A stretch of 64,000 nucleotides of DNA from Combretum micranthum. Its lineage: Eukaryota; Streptophyta; Magnoliopsida; Myrtales; Combretaceae. Of the stretch, positions 47,382 to 59,136 are shown piece by piece; the first letter of the stretch is position 1; each line of letters opens with the position of its first letter. A program made the position numbers and the translations under genes. The notes beneath the pieces were generated by a model. It saw only the letters and a program-made list of their open reading frames with translations. It did no database searches and was not told the DNA's origin. The stretch lies in NCBI GenBank assembly GCA_024138025.1, contig JAMXBD010000691.1, positions 620,001-684,000 of the forward strand, given 5' to 3'.

Positions 47382-48892
47382 GTTCAAGGCTAGTTCATTA
47401 AATGAGTGTTCACCATGTCTTAGATCAGCAGGCTATGAAGTTTTAGATTCATTATTTAAAAATTGTACTAAATTATGGGCTGGGATCAAATGCTTAACTT
47501 GAATTAGCACTCTGCAATCTCATAGTCATTCTATTAAAAGAAGAAGGGATCCTGCGTTCGGTTAAGCCATATACCTTTTGAAACTACCTGACAGATCACT
47601 TGATTAATTGGAGTTGAATTTATAGTGCTAAGTCTTGAACTCAGGATTTCTTGTCGCAATATCATGTTAAGCTTAGCTTTATAGCAAACTGATTTGATTG
47701 CTTAAAAGATCTACTATGTGTTTATACCTACTTCTTAAGACGTCGTGCTCTGCAATGTTGTCTGTCGCTATAGCATTTTGTTTCGTGCTCAAATGTCTGA
47801 CATTGGCAGGTACCATGATCAACCCCATGACAATAATGTGAATTATGTGGCATAATGGGTACGCTCTCACATGTGATAAAGAATTCTTTAATCCTATCGA
47901 GTTTTTTGAATTTGGATACTCAAACCTCAACAAGAACTATCACCCATCTCGGCAAGAAATTATTTAAAAACCATATTTGACATCATCTATGAATCCGCTC
48001 AAGAAAAGGGGCTGGAGCCAGTTCTTTTGTATGGAAACGTCTTGTGTAGCAATGGAAGAATAGGATGATGATTTCGGTATTGTCCATGTAAAAGACCATT
48101 AATGTGAAAGCTGATAACAGGATACTCATGCAGATTCCCTAAACTCTTGGGTATGGCACTACTCGCGGACAACTTGAGAGCATTGTGTTCGCATAGAAGG
48201 TGGAAATGCACTTCATTCCTGAACCCGCTAAAAATGAATCTTGAGACAAATTTTTGGGGATGTTGGGCCTGCATTGTGTATGATTTAGATCATTGGCTTG
48301 TGCAGTTTTCTTCACATGTTGATCTTAAGATAAGCATGATTGCAAGACATTGCAAAGATTACATGTGGCGTATAACTACTAATGATTTTTTAACACTATA
48401 TATATGAGTGATGGTTACAAAACTATCCCTATGTGTTAACGTATAGTCGGTTGTTGTAGACTACATGTACATTTATGTGATGTGTACTATTCATTGAATA
48501 TTTTTCCTTACTCCATTTTACTTCGAGGAACATTTGAACACAACTCAAACTTGATTAGATTTGTCGTGCAAAATATTATAAAGCTTGAATTTGACTTGCA
48601 AACTAATCAAGCAAAATATTGTTTTAGTATTCCATTGGAATTTAAAAAATAAAATGAGAAAGTTCGGTTAAATTCGGAAAATACTACAAACCATATCAAA
48701 TTATGCGCAACGTAAGTTGCTTAAAACTATTCATTTATATACCTAAATGGATTGAATTATTTCAAGGAAAGAAAATAGGATGCATCAAAATAAAAGGAAA
48801 AAAATCATTTTATTTGTATTATAGATGAAAATGAATTTAAATCAATTGCTCAATAATAACGAAACTAGTCACGAAATTCTATCGCATAAGAA
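47382..48892. other. Region 3' of the WAK-like gene, unassigned
   Basis: Less AT-rich than neighbours in 47700-48400, with frames of 84-91 codons on both strands (47679-47933 and 47999-48274 minus, 48147-48407 plus). None matches a family I know. It could hold a decayed gene. The last bases before 48898 are the displaced 3' flank of the WAK-like gene. Confidence 0.35.
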
Positions 48893-48897
48893 AAAGG

Positions 48898-49213
48898 TGT
48901 TGAAAGAAGTTACTGATTCAAAATTGACAGCTCATCACTTCTTAGACTTGGTCTTTGTTAGTCTGTTTTTTCTATTCCTTATTTTTTGTATTTTCTGTTA
49001 GTCAAATAAGTCTGATTAAGTGCCTAAAATTTCTGCCTTTCAGTTGAAGAATTTTTTCCGTTATTTTCTACATGTTCTGCAGACTATAAAAGGGTCTTCC
49101 TATGATGAATAAATTGATATATAGATTCTTCACAAATATTGCATCTGTTCTCTGCTCTTTTTATTGCATCTGTTCTCTGCTTTTTTTTTTGGTTCACTGC
49201 TTTGTTCCCAACA
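48898..49213 (+). repeat. 5' LTR of copia 1
   Basis: Opens tgttgaaag and closes cccaaca. A TATA box (ctataaaagggt) lies at 49083-49094. Downstream, attgcatctgttctctgctc is repeated twice in tandem (about 49137 and 49164). Confidence 0.95.
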
Positions 49214-49217
49214 TTTT

Positions 49218-49229
49218 TGGTATCAGAGC
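49218..49229 (+). other. tRNA-iMet primer site of copia 1
   Basis: Perfect tggtatcagagc, four bases inside the 5' LTR. Confidence 0.9.
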
Positions 49230-49294
49230 AAGGTCGAGAGGGTGAGTAGAGTGAAACACGAGAGAGTTGAGTGATACACTTGCGAAGAGATTCA

Positions 49295-50011
49295 ATGGCC
49301 AACAATAGCAATGCAATGGCTGCTACACAACCTCTCATTCCCATCTTTAAGGGAGAAAACTACGAATTCTGGAGTATTCGTATGAGGACTCTACTAAAAT
49401 CTCAAGATCTTTGGGACTTTGTAGAACATGGGTATAATGATCCTGATGAAGAGGGCAGATTGCGAGAGAACAGAAAGAAAGATTCCAAGGCATTGGCAAT
49501 CATTCAGCAGGCTGTTCATGATAGTGTTTTCTCAAGAATTGCAACGGCAAACACATCAAAGGAAGCATGGTCGATTTTGCAGAAGGAGTTTCAAGGTGAT
49601 TCAAAAGTCATTGTGGTGAAATTGCAATCACTTCGACGTGACTTTGAGACCTTGAACATGAAAAGTGGAGAATCAATTGCTGATTTTTCGTCAAGAGTAA
49701 CGACAATAGTTAGTCAAATGCGATCCTATGGTGAGAAGATTACGGATCAGACCATTGTGGAAAAGGTACTTAGAAGCTTGACTCCAAAATTTGATCATGT
49801 AGTAGCTGCAATAGAAGAATCCAAAGATTTATCAGTTTTTTCATTTGATGAACTAATGGGATCTCTTCAAGCACATGAGGTGAGACTTAACAGGTCAGTT
49901 GAAAAGCATGAAGAGAAAGCTTTTCAAGTAAGAAGGGAATCATCCAATCAGAAAGAGTTCTCTATTGTAAGAGGACGAGGCAGAGTGGATTCGAGGCCGA
50001 GGACGTGGTAG
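49295..50011 (+). CDS. gag: Copia 1 gag (frameshifted at its C-terminal side)
   Basis: The ATG at 49295 follows the primer site by 65 bp. An upstream in-frame ATG at 49271 exists, but [20 protein letters not shown] is the likely start. The gag domain runs to about residue 200 ([26 protein letters not shown]-type multimerisation region), followed by an Arg-rich tail. Compared with copia 2, four bases are missing between 49993 and 50030 (in gg, tt and gggg runs). The frame therefore leaves the RGRG repeats and stops at 50011, while the zinc knuckle onward lies in another frame. Either a real mutation or an assembly error. Confidence 0.85.
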   Translation: MANNSNAMAATQPLIPIFKGENYEFWSIRMRTLLKSQDLWDFVEHGYNDPDEEGRLRENRKKDSKALAIIQQAVHDSVFSRIATANTSKEAWSILQKEFQGDSKVIVVKLQSLRRDFETLNMKSGESIADFSSRVTTIVSQMRSYGEKITDQTIVEKVLRSLTPKFDHVVAAIEESKDLSVFSFDELMGSLQAHEVRLNRSVEKHEEKAFQVRRESSNQKEFSIVRGRGRVDSRPRTW

Positions 50012-50029
50012 AGGTCGAAGTCGGATGGT

Positions 50030-53000
50030 CAGATGGAAGATCTGAGCAAAGACAATCTGTTTGTAATCAAAAGGGCAACAAGAGCAATATCCAGTGTTAT
50101 CATTGCAAACAATATGGGCACGTAAAAGCTGATTGTTGGTTTAAGGAGAAACAATTGAACTATGCTGAAGAAGATGAGGAGGAAAGCAAGTTATTCATGG
50201 CTTGTACAGAAGCCGTTGATGTGTCAAATGATGTTTGGTTTGTGGATAGCGGGTGTTCCAATCATATGTGTGGCATGAAGGAAATGTTTAAAGAGCTTGA
50301 TGAGTCTCACAAGATTCAGGTCAAGCTAGGTGACAACAAGGCAATTCAAGTTGAAGGAAAAGGTACTGTAGCAGTAAAGAATAGCCATGGTAAAACCAAA
50401 CTTATTTATGATGTCTATTTTGTTCCTAATTTGGCACATAATTTGTTAAGTGTTGGGCAACTAATGGCTACTGGATATACAGTAATGTTTGATGATGGCT
50501 CATGTGTTATTAAAAATAAGAAGTCTGGGGAAACCATTGCAAATGTTTGCATGACAGAAAATAAAATGTTTCCACTGCAAGTTTCAAAAGTGGAAAATTA
50601 TGCTCTTGTTTCCAATACACAAGATAAGTCCAGATTATGGCACTTGCGGTATGGGCATCTCAATGTCAGGGGTTTGAAGGTGTTAAGTCAAAAAGGTATG
50701 GTTCTTGGATTACCTAAAATTAATTCTTTTGATTTATGTGAATCATGTATCTATGGCAAACAAACAAGACAATCATTTCCTACTGGTATGTCTTGGAGGG
50801 CTTCAAAATGTCTTGAATTAATTCATGCTGACTTGTGTGGACCTATGAACACCGAATCAATTGGTGGAAGCCGATATTTTTTATTGTTTACGGATGATTA
50901 TAGTCGTATGAGTTGGGTTTATTTTATGGAAAATAAATCAGAAACCTTAGAGAATTTCAAGAAATTCAAGGTCTTAGTTGAGAAGCAGATTGATGCCAAC
51001 ATCAAAATTCTCCGTACAGATAGGGGTGGTGAGTTTTGCTCTAATGATTTTAATAACTTTTGTGAAGCTAATGGAATACGCAGGGAGTTGACAGCACCTT
51101 ATACACCTGAACAAAATGGTGTGGCGGAACGGAAAAATCGCACTGTTGTTGAAATGGCAAGAAGCTTGTTAAAGGCAAAGCAGCTGCCAAACTCTTTCTG
51201 GGCAGAAGCAATTGCTACTGCTGTGTTCTTATTAAATATATCACCTACAAAGGCTGTCCTCAATCGCACTCCATATGAAGCTTGGAGAGGTACAAAGCCA
51301 ACGGTGAAACACTTAAAAGTCTTCGGATGTGTAGCTTATGCTTTGGTAAAATCTCAAAACCGTCGTAAACTCGATGAAAAATCAGAAAAATGCATTTTCA
51401 TTGGGTATTGTTCTCAGTCCAAAGCATACAGGCTATTTAATCCTCTTAGTGGCAAAATTATTATTAGCAGGGATGTGATTTTTCATGAAGATGCAAGTTG
51501 GAATTGGCAAAGCAAGCATGAGGACCCACAAATGCAATTTCCTGCAATTTCAAACATTGCAGATCCTGGTCCCACAAATTCACCAAATACCAGTCCCATA
51601 AACTCACCAAACACTAGCCCCACAAATTCTCCAAACACCAGCTCATCAACCTCATCATATAGCTCTTCATCCGATGAAACACCACCACGAAAATATAGGT
51701 CTCTTAGAGAAATTTATGAGACTTGTACATTTGCTTTACTAGTTTCAGATCCAAGAGATTTTAAAGAAGCTGCAGGACAAGAGGAATGGCGTAAAGCAAT
51801 GGAGGAGGAAATTATGGCAATTAAAAATAATGAAACTTGGGTGCTTGCAGACTTGCCCAAAAATAAAAATGCCATAGGTTTAAAGTGGGTGTTCAAGACA
51901 AAGTATAATGCAGATGGGAGTGTGCAGAAACGCAAGGCTCGCTTGGTGGCCAAAGGGTATTCGCAACAGCAAGGTATTGATTTTGAGGAAACGTTCTCTC
52001 CTGTTGCTCGTTTCGAAACGGTGAGAATGTTTTTAGCCTTAGCTGCACATTTACACTGGCCTATTTATCAATTTGATGTCAAGTCTGCTTTTCTAAATGG
52101 TGAACTGGAGGAAGAAGTTTACGTTTTACAGCCGGAAGGATTCACTGTTAAGGGCATGGAGGATAAGGTGTACAAATTGAGAAAAGCATTGTACGGATTG
52201 AAGCAAGCTCCACGGGCATGGTACAGCAAGATTGATTCATTTTTCCGGCAAAATGGATTTGAAAGAAGTGATAATGAGCCTACGTTGTACATAAAGAAGG
52301 GAGGTAACAACAGCTTGCTACTTGTCTGTCTTTATGTCGATGATATAATTTACATGGGATCATCTCATTCTCTTATTGCTGAATTCAAAGTGAGTATGAT
52401 GAAAATGTTCGAGATGACAGATTTGGGCTTGTTGCATTATTTTCTTGGGCTAGAAATTAAGCAAGGAGAAGATGGTGTGTTTGTCTCTCAAAAAAAGTAT
52501 GCAGAAGATCTTCTTAAGCGGTTCAACATGACTAATTGCAAGGCTGCAATTACTCCAATGAATGTCAATGAAAAATTGCAGCTAGAGGATGGTACAGAGA
52601 AGGCCGATGCAAGGAATTTTAGAAGCCTAGTTGGTGGTTTGATTTATTTAACACACACCAGGCCCGACATTGCATTTGCTGTTGGTGTGGTTTCCAGATT
52701 TATGCATAATCCAACAAGACAACATTTTGGAGCTGCTAAGAGAATTCTTCGCTATATAGCTGGAACTCAAGACTTTGGAATTTGGTATTCAAATGTTGCT
52801 GTTTTTAAATTAATTGGCTTCACTGACAGTGATTGGGCAGGGTCCTTAGATGATAGGAGGAGCACTTCAGGCTTTGTCTTCAATTTTGGGTCAGGTGCAG
52901 TAACATGGAGCTCAAAAAAACAAGCAGTGACAGCACTTTCCACTTCAGAAGCAGAATATGTGGCTGCCACTTCTTCAGCCTGTCAAGCAATATGGCTTAG

Positions 53001-53307
53001 AAGATTATTAGCTGACATGGATCAAGAACAAAAGGAGGCAACTGAAATTTTCTGTGATAATAGATCAACTATTGCAATTACGAAGAATCCAGCCTTGCAT
53101 GGAAGAACAAAACACATTGACATTCGATTTCACTTTATAAGAGATTTAGTTTCAGATGGTCTCATAACTTTGAAGTTTTGCAGCAGTCATGAGCAAATGG
53201 CAGATATCTTCACCAAGTCATTACCTTATGAAAAGCATGTCAAATTCAGAACTCAACTTGGGGTATGCAATTATGAATCAAGGGGGAGTGTTGAAAGAAG
53301 TTACTGA
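50030..53307 (+). CDS. pol: Copia 1 protease-integrase-RT-RNase H polyprotein
   Basis: A long open frame (50005-53307) enters from another frame, so its first residues are not genuine. It contains the CCHC knuckle [14 protein letters not shown] near 50096 and protease [10 protein letters not shown] near 50247. The pre-integrase finger ([10 protein letters not shown] ... CESCIYGKQ) is at about 50636-50760. The DDE integrase core ([42 protein letters not shown]) lies within 50820-51170. A Thr/Pro/Asn/Ser-rich linker with SPNTSP repeats is near 51570-51680. RT has [18 protein letters not shown] and LYVDDI near 52330, and RNase H has [16 protein letters not shown] near 52826 and STSEAEYVA near 52941. 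All catalytic residues I can see are present. Expression as one protein would need the gag frame restored. Confidence 0.92.
53279..53288 (+). other. Polypurine tract of copia 1
   Basis: caagggggag directly precedes the 3' LTR. Confidence 0.85.
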
Positions 53308-53607
53308 TTCAAAATTGACAGCTCATCACTTCTTAGACTTGGTCTTTGTTAGTCTGTTTTTTCTATTCCTTATTTTTTGTATTTTCTGTTAGTCAAATAA
53401 GTCTGATTTAGTGCCTAAAATTTCTGCCTTTCAGTTGAAGAATTTTTTCCGTTATTTTCTTCATGTTCTGCAGACTATAAAAGGGTCTTCCTATGATGAA
53501 TAAATTGATATATAGATTCTTCACAAATATTGCATATGTTCTCTGCTCTTTTTATTGCATCTGTTCTCTGCTTTTTTTTTTTTTGGTTCACTGCTTCGTT
53601 CCCAACA
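53289..53607 (+). repeat. 3' LTR of copia 1
   Basis: Matches 48898-49213. Differences include ttt for taa in the cluster near 53408, catatg for catctg, and ttcgtt for ttgtt. Confidence 0.95.
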
Positions 53608-53684
53608 AAAGGTTGCTCATCTAGCAAAGCGATAATCTCGCTATTAGTGACAATTTCACAGTGGAATGGGGATGACATCCCTCA

Positions 53685-54871
53685 TCACCATGTTCCATTA
53701 TACAAAAGCGGCTCAACATCCGACAACAACGTCGCATTAGCATCTTTTTTCAGCACTCCTGATGCAAAGGCATTGTTATGATTCCGAGTTGCCTCACCTT
53801 CTCCTATCTTCTCCTGGATATGAGATAAAATGCCAACCCTTTTTATCCCTTCCAATTCCATTGCCACTTCTTTCATTGTAGGTCGATTCCTTCCATTCAA
53901 ATATAAGCATCTTTCTGCAAGGTTGGCAACCCTTACAATCTCCTCTTCCTTGCCATTTGGAGCAACTTCTGGATCAAGAATCTCAAATAGATGGCCGTCT
54001 TCAATAGAACGGATAAAATATGTTCCTAGGCCTTCCTCGGGCCTTAGTGATGATGTAGGTTTTTGTCCTGTTAAGAGCTCAACAAGTACCATTCCAAAAC
54101 TATATACATCACTCTTATCTGTGAATTGGCTTGATTGAAAGTACTCTGGGTCTATGTATCCAAAGGTTCCTCGTACTAATGTGGTCACATGAGTACGATC
54201 AAAAGAGACTGATTTTGATGTTCCAAAATCTGCTATTTTTGCTCTATACTTTTCATCCAAGAGTATATTGGCTGACTTGATATCTCGATGATATATGGGA
54301 ATTGACACTGCTGAATGCAAGTAGGAAAGTGCACCTCCAACTTCTATTGCAAATTGTAAACGCATCTCCCATGATAGTTGGATCTCCTTGTTTGGATTGT
54401 GAAGATAATCATATAAAGTTCCATTCGGGATGAACTCATACACAAGAAGAGGAATCTCTGTCTCCAAACAACATCCTAATATTTTCACAATATTTCTATG
54501 ATTAACTTGTGATAATATTATAACTTCATTTATAAATTGTTCAACCCTTCCCTCATTTATAATTAAAGCTTTCTTTCTGACTACTATTCTTCCATTAGTT
54601 AACATTCCCTTATATATAGTTCCTTGGCCACCTTTTCCTATAATTCTACTCTCATTAAAACTGTCAGTAGCTTTTTCCAACTCCTTTTGGTCGAATAATT
54701 TGATTTCTTTAACACTTCCTTCAGGTGAAGATAGCTGTTGCTTCAACAAGAGACCACCATTTCGCTTAAAATATTTCTCTTTGAGCTTCGTTGCTTTTCT
54801 TCTTTTGAAGGTTTTGTATAGCAGCCATATCCAAAGAAGTAACAGAAGTGCCCCCATACCACTACCAATAC
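53685..54871 (-). CDS. WAK-like gene exon 3: transmembrane segment and kinase
   Basis: The acceptor is tatgtag before GTATTGG at 54871. Residue numbers refer to the uninterrupted protein. A transmembrane segment ([18 protein letters not shown], about 251-270) is followed by basic KTFKRRK. The kinase domain runs from about residue 320 to 595: glycine loop GKGGQG at 329, VVRKK with the ATP-binding Lys at about 350 (where relatives have VAVKK), [12 protein letters not shown] with catalytic Asp at 447, DFG at 465-467, and [11 protein letters not shown] in the activation segment. RD-type kinase. The tail ends LLYNGTW. The domain is open and looks functional in isolation; no native promoter or signal peptide remains attached to it. 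Confidence 0.92.
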
Positions 54872-55012
54872 CTACATAACCAAAGTTGAATAAGACCCAT
54901 TCAGAACAATCTCTCTAATTTAATTTATCTTAACTAATGATTGATGAATAGACATTTAGAGAATATTAAGCTTTTGGTTAGTTTCTGTCTACAAAGGTTG
55001 TGTAGTACAAAC

Positions 55013-55126
55013 CTATGACGGCGAATTTCAGTTTCCTTCTTCCATCCTTACAATCATAACTTCCTGGCGTATTTACACACTCTCCCGGACAGGGTTTGTT
55101 GTGTGGATCTTCACATTCATTAATAT
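55013..55126 (-). CDS. WAK-like gene exon 2: EGF-like segment
   Basis: 114 nt, with an aaaacag acceptor and a tag/gtttgt donor, phase 1 at both ends. It encodes DINECEDPHNKPCPGECVNT and GSYDCKDGRRKLKFAVIG. This is the start of a calcium-binding EGF module (DxNEC, GSYxC) with only four of the six usual Cys. The end that normally carries the last two Cys is missing. Confidence 0.88.
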
Positions 55127-55271
55127 CTGTTTTGCCAATGGGGAAAAAAGTTAAAACAGTCAAACATACACAATGAACACGAACACAATAAACACAATGT
55201 TAACCAAAATGAAAAGGAATGGTTGGACCTTTGAAAAGAAAAGAATTTGATAGAAAGTTAAGAGATTTTAC

Positions 55272-55496
55272 CTTGACAGCCAATGTGGTAGTGGGGATAG
55301 GCGCGCGGATTATTTGTATCCTCTATAAGGTAGGGGTTGCCCCCATAACCAGGATTACATAAACACTGCAAAATGGGCATCTCGTCGTCATACGAAGTCC
55401 TGCTGTAATTTTTGCAGCTGTAGTGAGCCAGTGTTTGATGGTTCTGCAGATATAACAGCACTCTTGTGAGGGAAACATTTGAAATTCCCCATTCTA
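55272..55496 (-). CDS. WAK-like gene exon 1, 3' part
   Basis: Continues exon 1 after the copia insertion: LEWGISNVSLTRVLL, then HYSCKNYS, CLCNPGYGGNPYL, and an ED-rich spacer before GCQ at the donor caag/gtaaaa (55272). The W-G-I and CxCxxGYxGNPYL patterns are typical of the second half of WAK ectodomains. The extra residues between NPYL and GCQ are unusual. Confidence 0.88.
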
Positions 55497-55501
55497 GTAT
55501 T

Positions 55502-55816
55502 TGTTGAAAGAAGTTACTGATTCAAAATTGACAGCTCATCACTTTTAGACTTGGTCTTTGTTAGTCTGTTTTTTCTATTCCTTATTTTTTGTATTTTCTG
55601 TTAGTCAAATAAGTCTGATTTAGTGCCTAAAATTTCTGCCTTTCAGTTGAAGAATTTTTTCCGTTATTTTCTTCATGTTCTGCAGACTATAAAAGGGTCT
55701 TCCTATGATGAAAATATTATATATAGATTCTTCACAAATATTGCATCTGTTCTCTGCTCTATTTATTGCATCTGTTCTCTGCTTTTTTTTTTCGGTTCAC
55801 TGCTTTGTTCCCAACA
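55502..55816 (+). repeat. 5' LTR of copia 2
   Basis: Opens tgttgaaag and closes cccaaca. A TATA box (ctataaaagggt) lies at about 55687. Confidence 0.95.
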
Positions 55817-55820
55817 TTTT

Positions 55821-55832
55821 TGGTATCAGAGC
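55821..55832 (+). other. tRNA-iMet primer site of copia 2
   Basis: Perfect tggtatcagagc, four bases inside the 5' LTR. Confidence 0.9.
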
Positions 55833-55917
55833 AAGGTCGAGAGGGTGAGTAGAGTGAAACACGAGAGAGTTGAGTGATACACTTGCGAAGAGATTCAATG
55901 GCAACAATAGCAATGCA

Positions 55918-58900
55918 ATGGCTGCTACACAACCTCTCATTCCCATCTTTAAGGGAGAAAACTACGAATTCTGGAGTATTCGTATGAGGACTCTACTAAA
56001 ATCTCAAGATCTTTGGGACTTTGTAGAACATGGGTATAATGATCCTGATGAAGAGGGCAGATTGCGAGAGAACAGAAAGAAAGATTCCAAGGCATTGGCG
56101 ATCATTCAGCAGGCTGTTCATGATAGTGTTTTCTCAAGAATTGCAATGGCAAACACATCAAAGGAAGCATGGTCGATTTTGCAGAAGGAGTTTCAAGGTG
56201 ATTCAAAAGTCATTGTGGTGAAATTGCAATCACTTCGACGTGACTTTGAGACCTTGAACATGAAAAGTGGAGAATCAATTGCTGATTTTTCGTCAAGAGT
56301 AACGACAATAGTTAGTCAAATGCGATCCTATGGTGAGAAGATTACGGATCAGACCATTGTGGAAAAGGTACTTAGAAGCTTGACTCCAAAATTTGATCAT
56401 GTAGTAGCTGCAATAGAAGAATCCAAAGATTTATCAGTTTTTTCATTTGATGAACTAATGGGATCTCTTCAAGCACATGAGGTGAGACTTAACAGGTCAG
56501 TTGAAAAGCATGAAGAGAAAGCTTTTCAAGTAAGAAGGGAATCATCCAATCAGAAAGAGTTCTCTATTGTAAGAGGACGAGGCAGAGGTGGATTTCGAGG
56601 CCGAGGACGTGGTAGAGGTCGAAGTCGGGGATGGTCAGATGGAAGATCTGAGCAAAGACAATCTGTTTGTAATCAAAAGGGCAACAAGAGCAATATCCAG
56701 TGTTATCATTGCAAACAATATGGGCACGTAAAAGCTGATTGTTGGTTTAAGGAGAAACAATTGAACTATGCTGAAGAAGATGAGGAGGAAAGCAAGTTAT
56801 TCATGGCTTGTACAGAAGCCGTTGATGTGTCAAATGATGTTTGGTTTGTGGATAGCGGGTGTTCCAATCATATGTGTGGCATGAAGGAAATGTTTAAAGA
56901 GCTTGATGAGTCTCACAAGATTCAGGTCAAGCTAGGTGACAACAAGGCAATTCAAGTTGAAGGAAAAGGTACTGTAGCAGTAAAGAATAGCCATGGTAAA
57001 ACCAAACTTATTTATGATGTCTATTTTGTTCCTAATTTGGCACATAATTTGTTAAGTGTTGGGCAACTAATGGCTACTGGATATACAGTAATGTTTGATG
57101 ATGGCTCATGTGTTATTAAAAATAAGAAGTCTGGGGAAACCATTGCAAATGTTTGCATGACAGAAAATAAAATGTTTCCACTGCAAGTTTCAAAAGTGGA
57201 AAATTATGCTCTTGTTTCCAATACACAAGATAAGTCCAGATTATGGCACTTGCGGTATGGGCATCTCAATGTCAGGGGTTTGAAGGTGTTAAGTCAAAAA
57301 GGTATGGTTCTTGGATTACCTAAAATTAATTCTTTTGATTTATGTGAATCATGTATCTATGGCAAACAAACAAGACAATCATTTCCTACTGGTATGTCTT
57401 GGAGGGCTTCAAAATGTCTTGAATTAATTCATGCTGACTTGTGTGGACCTATGAACACCGAATCAATTGGTGGAAGCCGATATTTTTTATTGTTTACGGA
57501 TGATTATAGTCGTATGAGTTGGGTTTATTTTATGGAAAATAAATCAGAAACCTTAGAGAATTTCAAGAAATTCAAGGTCTTAGTTGAGAAGCAGATTGAT
57601 GCCAACATCAAAATTCTCCGTACAGATAGGGGTGGTGAGTTTTGCTCTAATGATTTTAATAACTTTTGTGAAGCTAATGGAATACGCAGGGAGTTGACAG
57701 CACCTTATACACCTGAACAAAATGGTGTGGCGGAACGGAAAAATCGCACTGTTGTTGAAATGGCAAGAAGCTTGTTAAAGGCAAAGCAGCTGCCAAACTC
57801 TTTCTGGGCAGAAGCAATTGCTACTGCTGTGTTCTTATTAAATATATCACCTACAAAGGCTGTCCTCAATCGCACTCCATATGAAGCTTGGAGAGGTACA
57901 AAGCCAACGGTGAAACACTTAAAAGTCTTCGGATGTGTAGCTTATGCTTTGGTAAAATCTCAAAACCGTCGTAAACTCGATGAAAAATCAGAAAAATGCA
58001 TTTTCATTGGGTATTGTTCTCAGTCCAAAGCATACAGGCTATTTAATCCTCTTAGTGGCAAAATTATTATTAGCAGGGATGTGATTTTTCATGAAGATGC
58101 AAGTTGGAATTGGCAAAGCAAGCATGAGGACCCACAAATGCAATTTCCTGCAATTTCAAACATTGCAGATCCTGGTCCCACAAATTCACCAAATACCAGT
58201 CCCATAAACTCACCAAACACTAGCCCCACAAATTCTCCAAACACCAGCTCATCAACCTCATCATATAGCTCTTCATCTGATGGAACACCACCAAGAAAAT
58301 ATAGGTCTCTTAGAGAAATTTATGAGACTTGTACATTTGCTTTACTAGTTTCAGATCCAAGAGATTTTAAAGAAGCTGCAGGACAAGAGGAATGGCGTAA
58401 AGCAATGGAGGAGGAAATTATGGCAATTAAAAATAATGAAACTTGGGTGCTTGCAGACTTGCCCAAAAATAAAAATGCCATAGGTTTAAAGTGGGTGTTC
58501 AAGACAAAGTATAATGCAGATGGGAGTGTGCAGAAACGCAAGGCTCGCTTGGTGGCCAAAGGGTATTCGCAACAGCAAGGTATTGATTTTGAGGAAACGT
58601 TCTCTCCTGTTGCTCGTTTCGAAACGGTGAGAATGTTTTTAGCCTTAGCTGCACATTTACACTGGCCTATTTATCAATTTGATGTCAAGTCTGCTTTTCT
58701 AAATGGTGAACTGGAGGAAGAAGTTTACGTTTTACAGCCGGAAGGATTCACTGTTAAGGGCATGGAGGATAAGGTGTACAAATTGAGAAAAGCATTGTAC
58801 GGATTGAAGCAAGCTCCACGGGCATGGTACAGCAAGATTGATTCATTTTTCCGGCAAAATGGATTTGAAAGAAGTGATAATGAGCCTACGTTGTACATAA

Positions 58901-59136
58901 AGAAGGGAGGTAACAACAGCTTGCTACTTGTCTGTCTTTATGTCGATGATATAATTTACATGGGATCATCTCATTCTCTTATTGCTGAATTCAAAGTGAG
59001 TATGATGAAAATGTTCGAGATGACAGATTTGGGCTTGTTGCATTATTTTCTTGGGCTAGAAATTAAGCAAGGAGAAGATGGTGTGTTTGTCTCTCAAAAA
59101 AGTATGCAGAAGATCTTCTTAAGCGGTTCAACATGA
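55918..59136 (+). CDS. gag-pol: Copia 2 gag-protease-integrase-RT polyprotein (truncated)
   Basis: One open frame joins gag, zinc knuckle, protease, integrase and RT, showing that the family encodes a single polyprotein. The first in-frame ATG is 55918 ([13 protein letters not shown]). The usual start 24 bases upstream is put out of frame by a missing C near 55902. Between gag and the CCHC knuckle is an Arg-Gly tract, [17 protein letters not shown], near 56580-56630. Protease DSGCSN is near 56853, the integrase core 57420-57780, RT LYVDDI near 58936. At 59100 an A-run is six instead of seven long; the frame then ends at 59136 in the RT thumb. RNase H is therefore cut off. Confidence 0.92.
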   Translation: MAATQPLIPIFKGENYEFWSIRMRTLLKSQDLWDFVEHGYNDPDEEGRLRENRKKDSKALAIIQQAVHDSVFSRIAMANTSKEAWSILQKEFQGDSKVIVVKLQSLRRDFETLNMKSGESIADFSSRVTTIVSQMRSYGEKITDQTIVEKVLRSLTPKFDHVVAAIEESKDLSVFSFDELMGSLQAHEVRLNRSVEKHEEKAFQVRRESSNQKEFSIVRGRGRGGFRGRGRGRGRSRGWSDGRSEQRQSVCNQKGNKSNIQCYHCKQYGHVKADCWFKEKQLNYAEEDEEESKLFMACTEAVDVSNDVWFVDSGCSNHMCGMKEMFKELDESHKIQVKLGDNKAIQVEGKGTVAVKNSHGKTKLIYDVYFVPNLAHNLLSVGQLMATGYTVMFDDGSCVIKNKKSGETIANVCMTENKMFPLQVSKVENYALVSNTQDKSRLWHLRYGHLNVRGLKVLSQKGMVLGLPKINSFDLCESCIYGKQTRQSFPTGMSWRASKCLELIHADLCGPMNTESIGGSRYFLLFTDDYSRMSWVYFMENKSETLENFKKFKVLVEKQIDANIKILRTDRGGEFCSNDFNNFCEANGIRRELTAPYTPEQNGVAERKNRTVVEMARSLLKAKQLPNSFWAEAIATAVFLLNISPTKAVLNRTPYEAWRGTKPTVKHLKVFGCVAYALVKSQNRRKLDEKSEKCIFIGYCSQSKAYRLFNPLSGKIIISRDVIFHEDASWNWQSKHEDPQMQFPAISNIADPGPTNSPNTSPINSPNTSPTNSPNTSSSTSSYSSSSDGTPPRKYRSLREIYETCTFALLVSDPRDFKEAAGQEEWRKAMEEEIMAIKNNETWVLADLPKNKNAIGLKWVFKTKYNADGSVQKRKARLVAKGYSQQQGIDFEETFSPVARFETVRMFLALAAHLHWPIYQFDVKSAFLNGELEEEVYVLQPEGFTVKGMEDKVYKLRKALYGLKQAPRAWYSKIDSFFRQNGFERSDNEPTLYIKKGGNNSLLLVCLYVDDIIYMGSSHSLIAEFKVSMMKMFEMTDLGLLHYFLGLEIKQGEDGVFVSQKSMQKIFLSGST

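Larger units (their letters stand above)
48898..53607 (+). mobile_element. Young copia element 1 (3' of the WAK-like gene)
   Basis: 4710 bp with LTRs of 316 and 319 bp, flanked by aaagg at 48893-48897 and 53608-53612. The order gag, protease, integrase, RT, RNase H is that of Ty1/copia. It lies 73 bp beyond the stop codon of the minus-strand WAK-like gene, in opposite orientation. The LTRs differ by about four substitutions plus a T-run length by eye, so the insertion is recent. It is nearly identical to the element at 55502-60203. A gag-pol frameshift lies between about 49990 and 50030. Confidence 0.95.

Noticed and set aside
51714..51953. Minus-strand frames inside the copias (also 52119-52310, 52767-52970 and copies in copia 2)
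   Set aside because: Antisense shadows of the RT and RNase H coding region, with no independent support.
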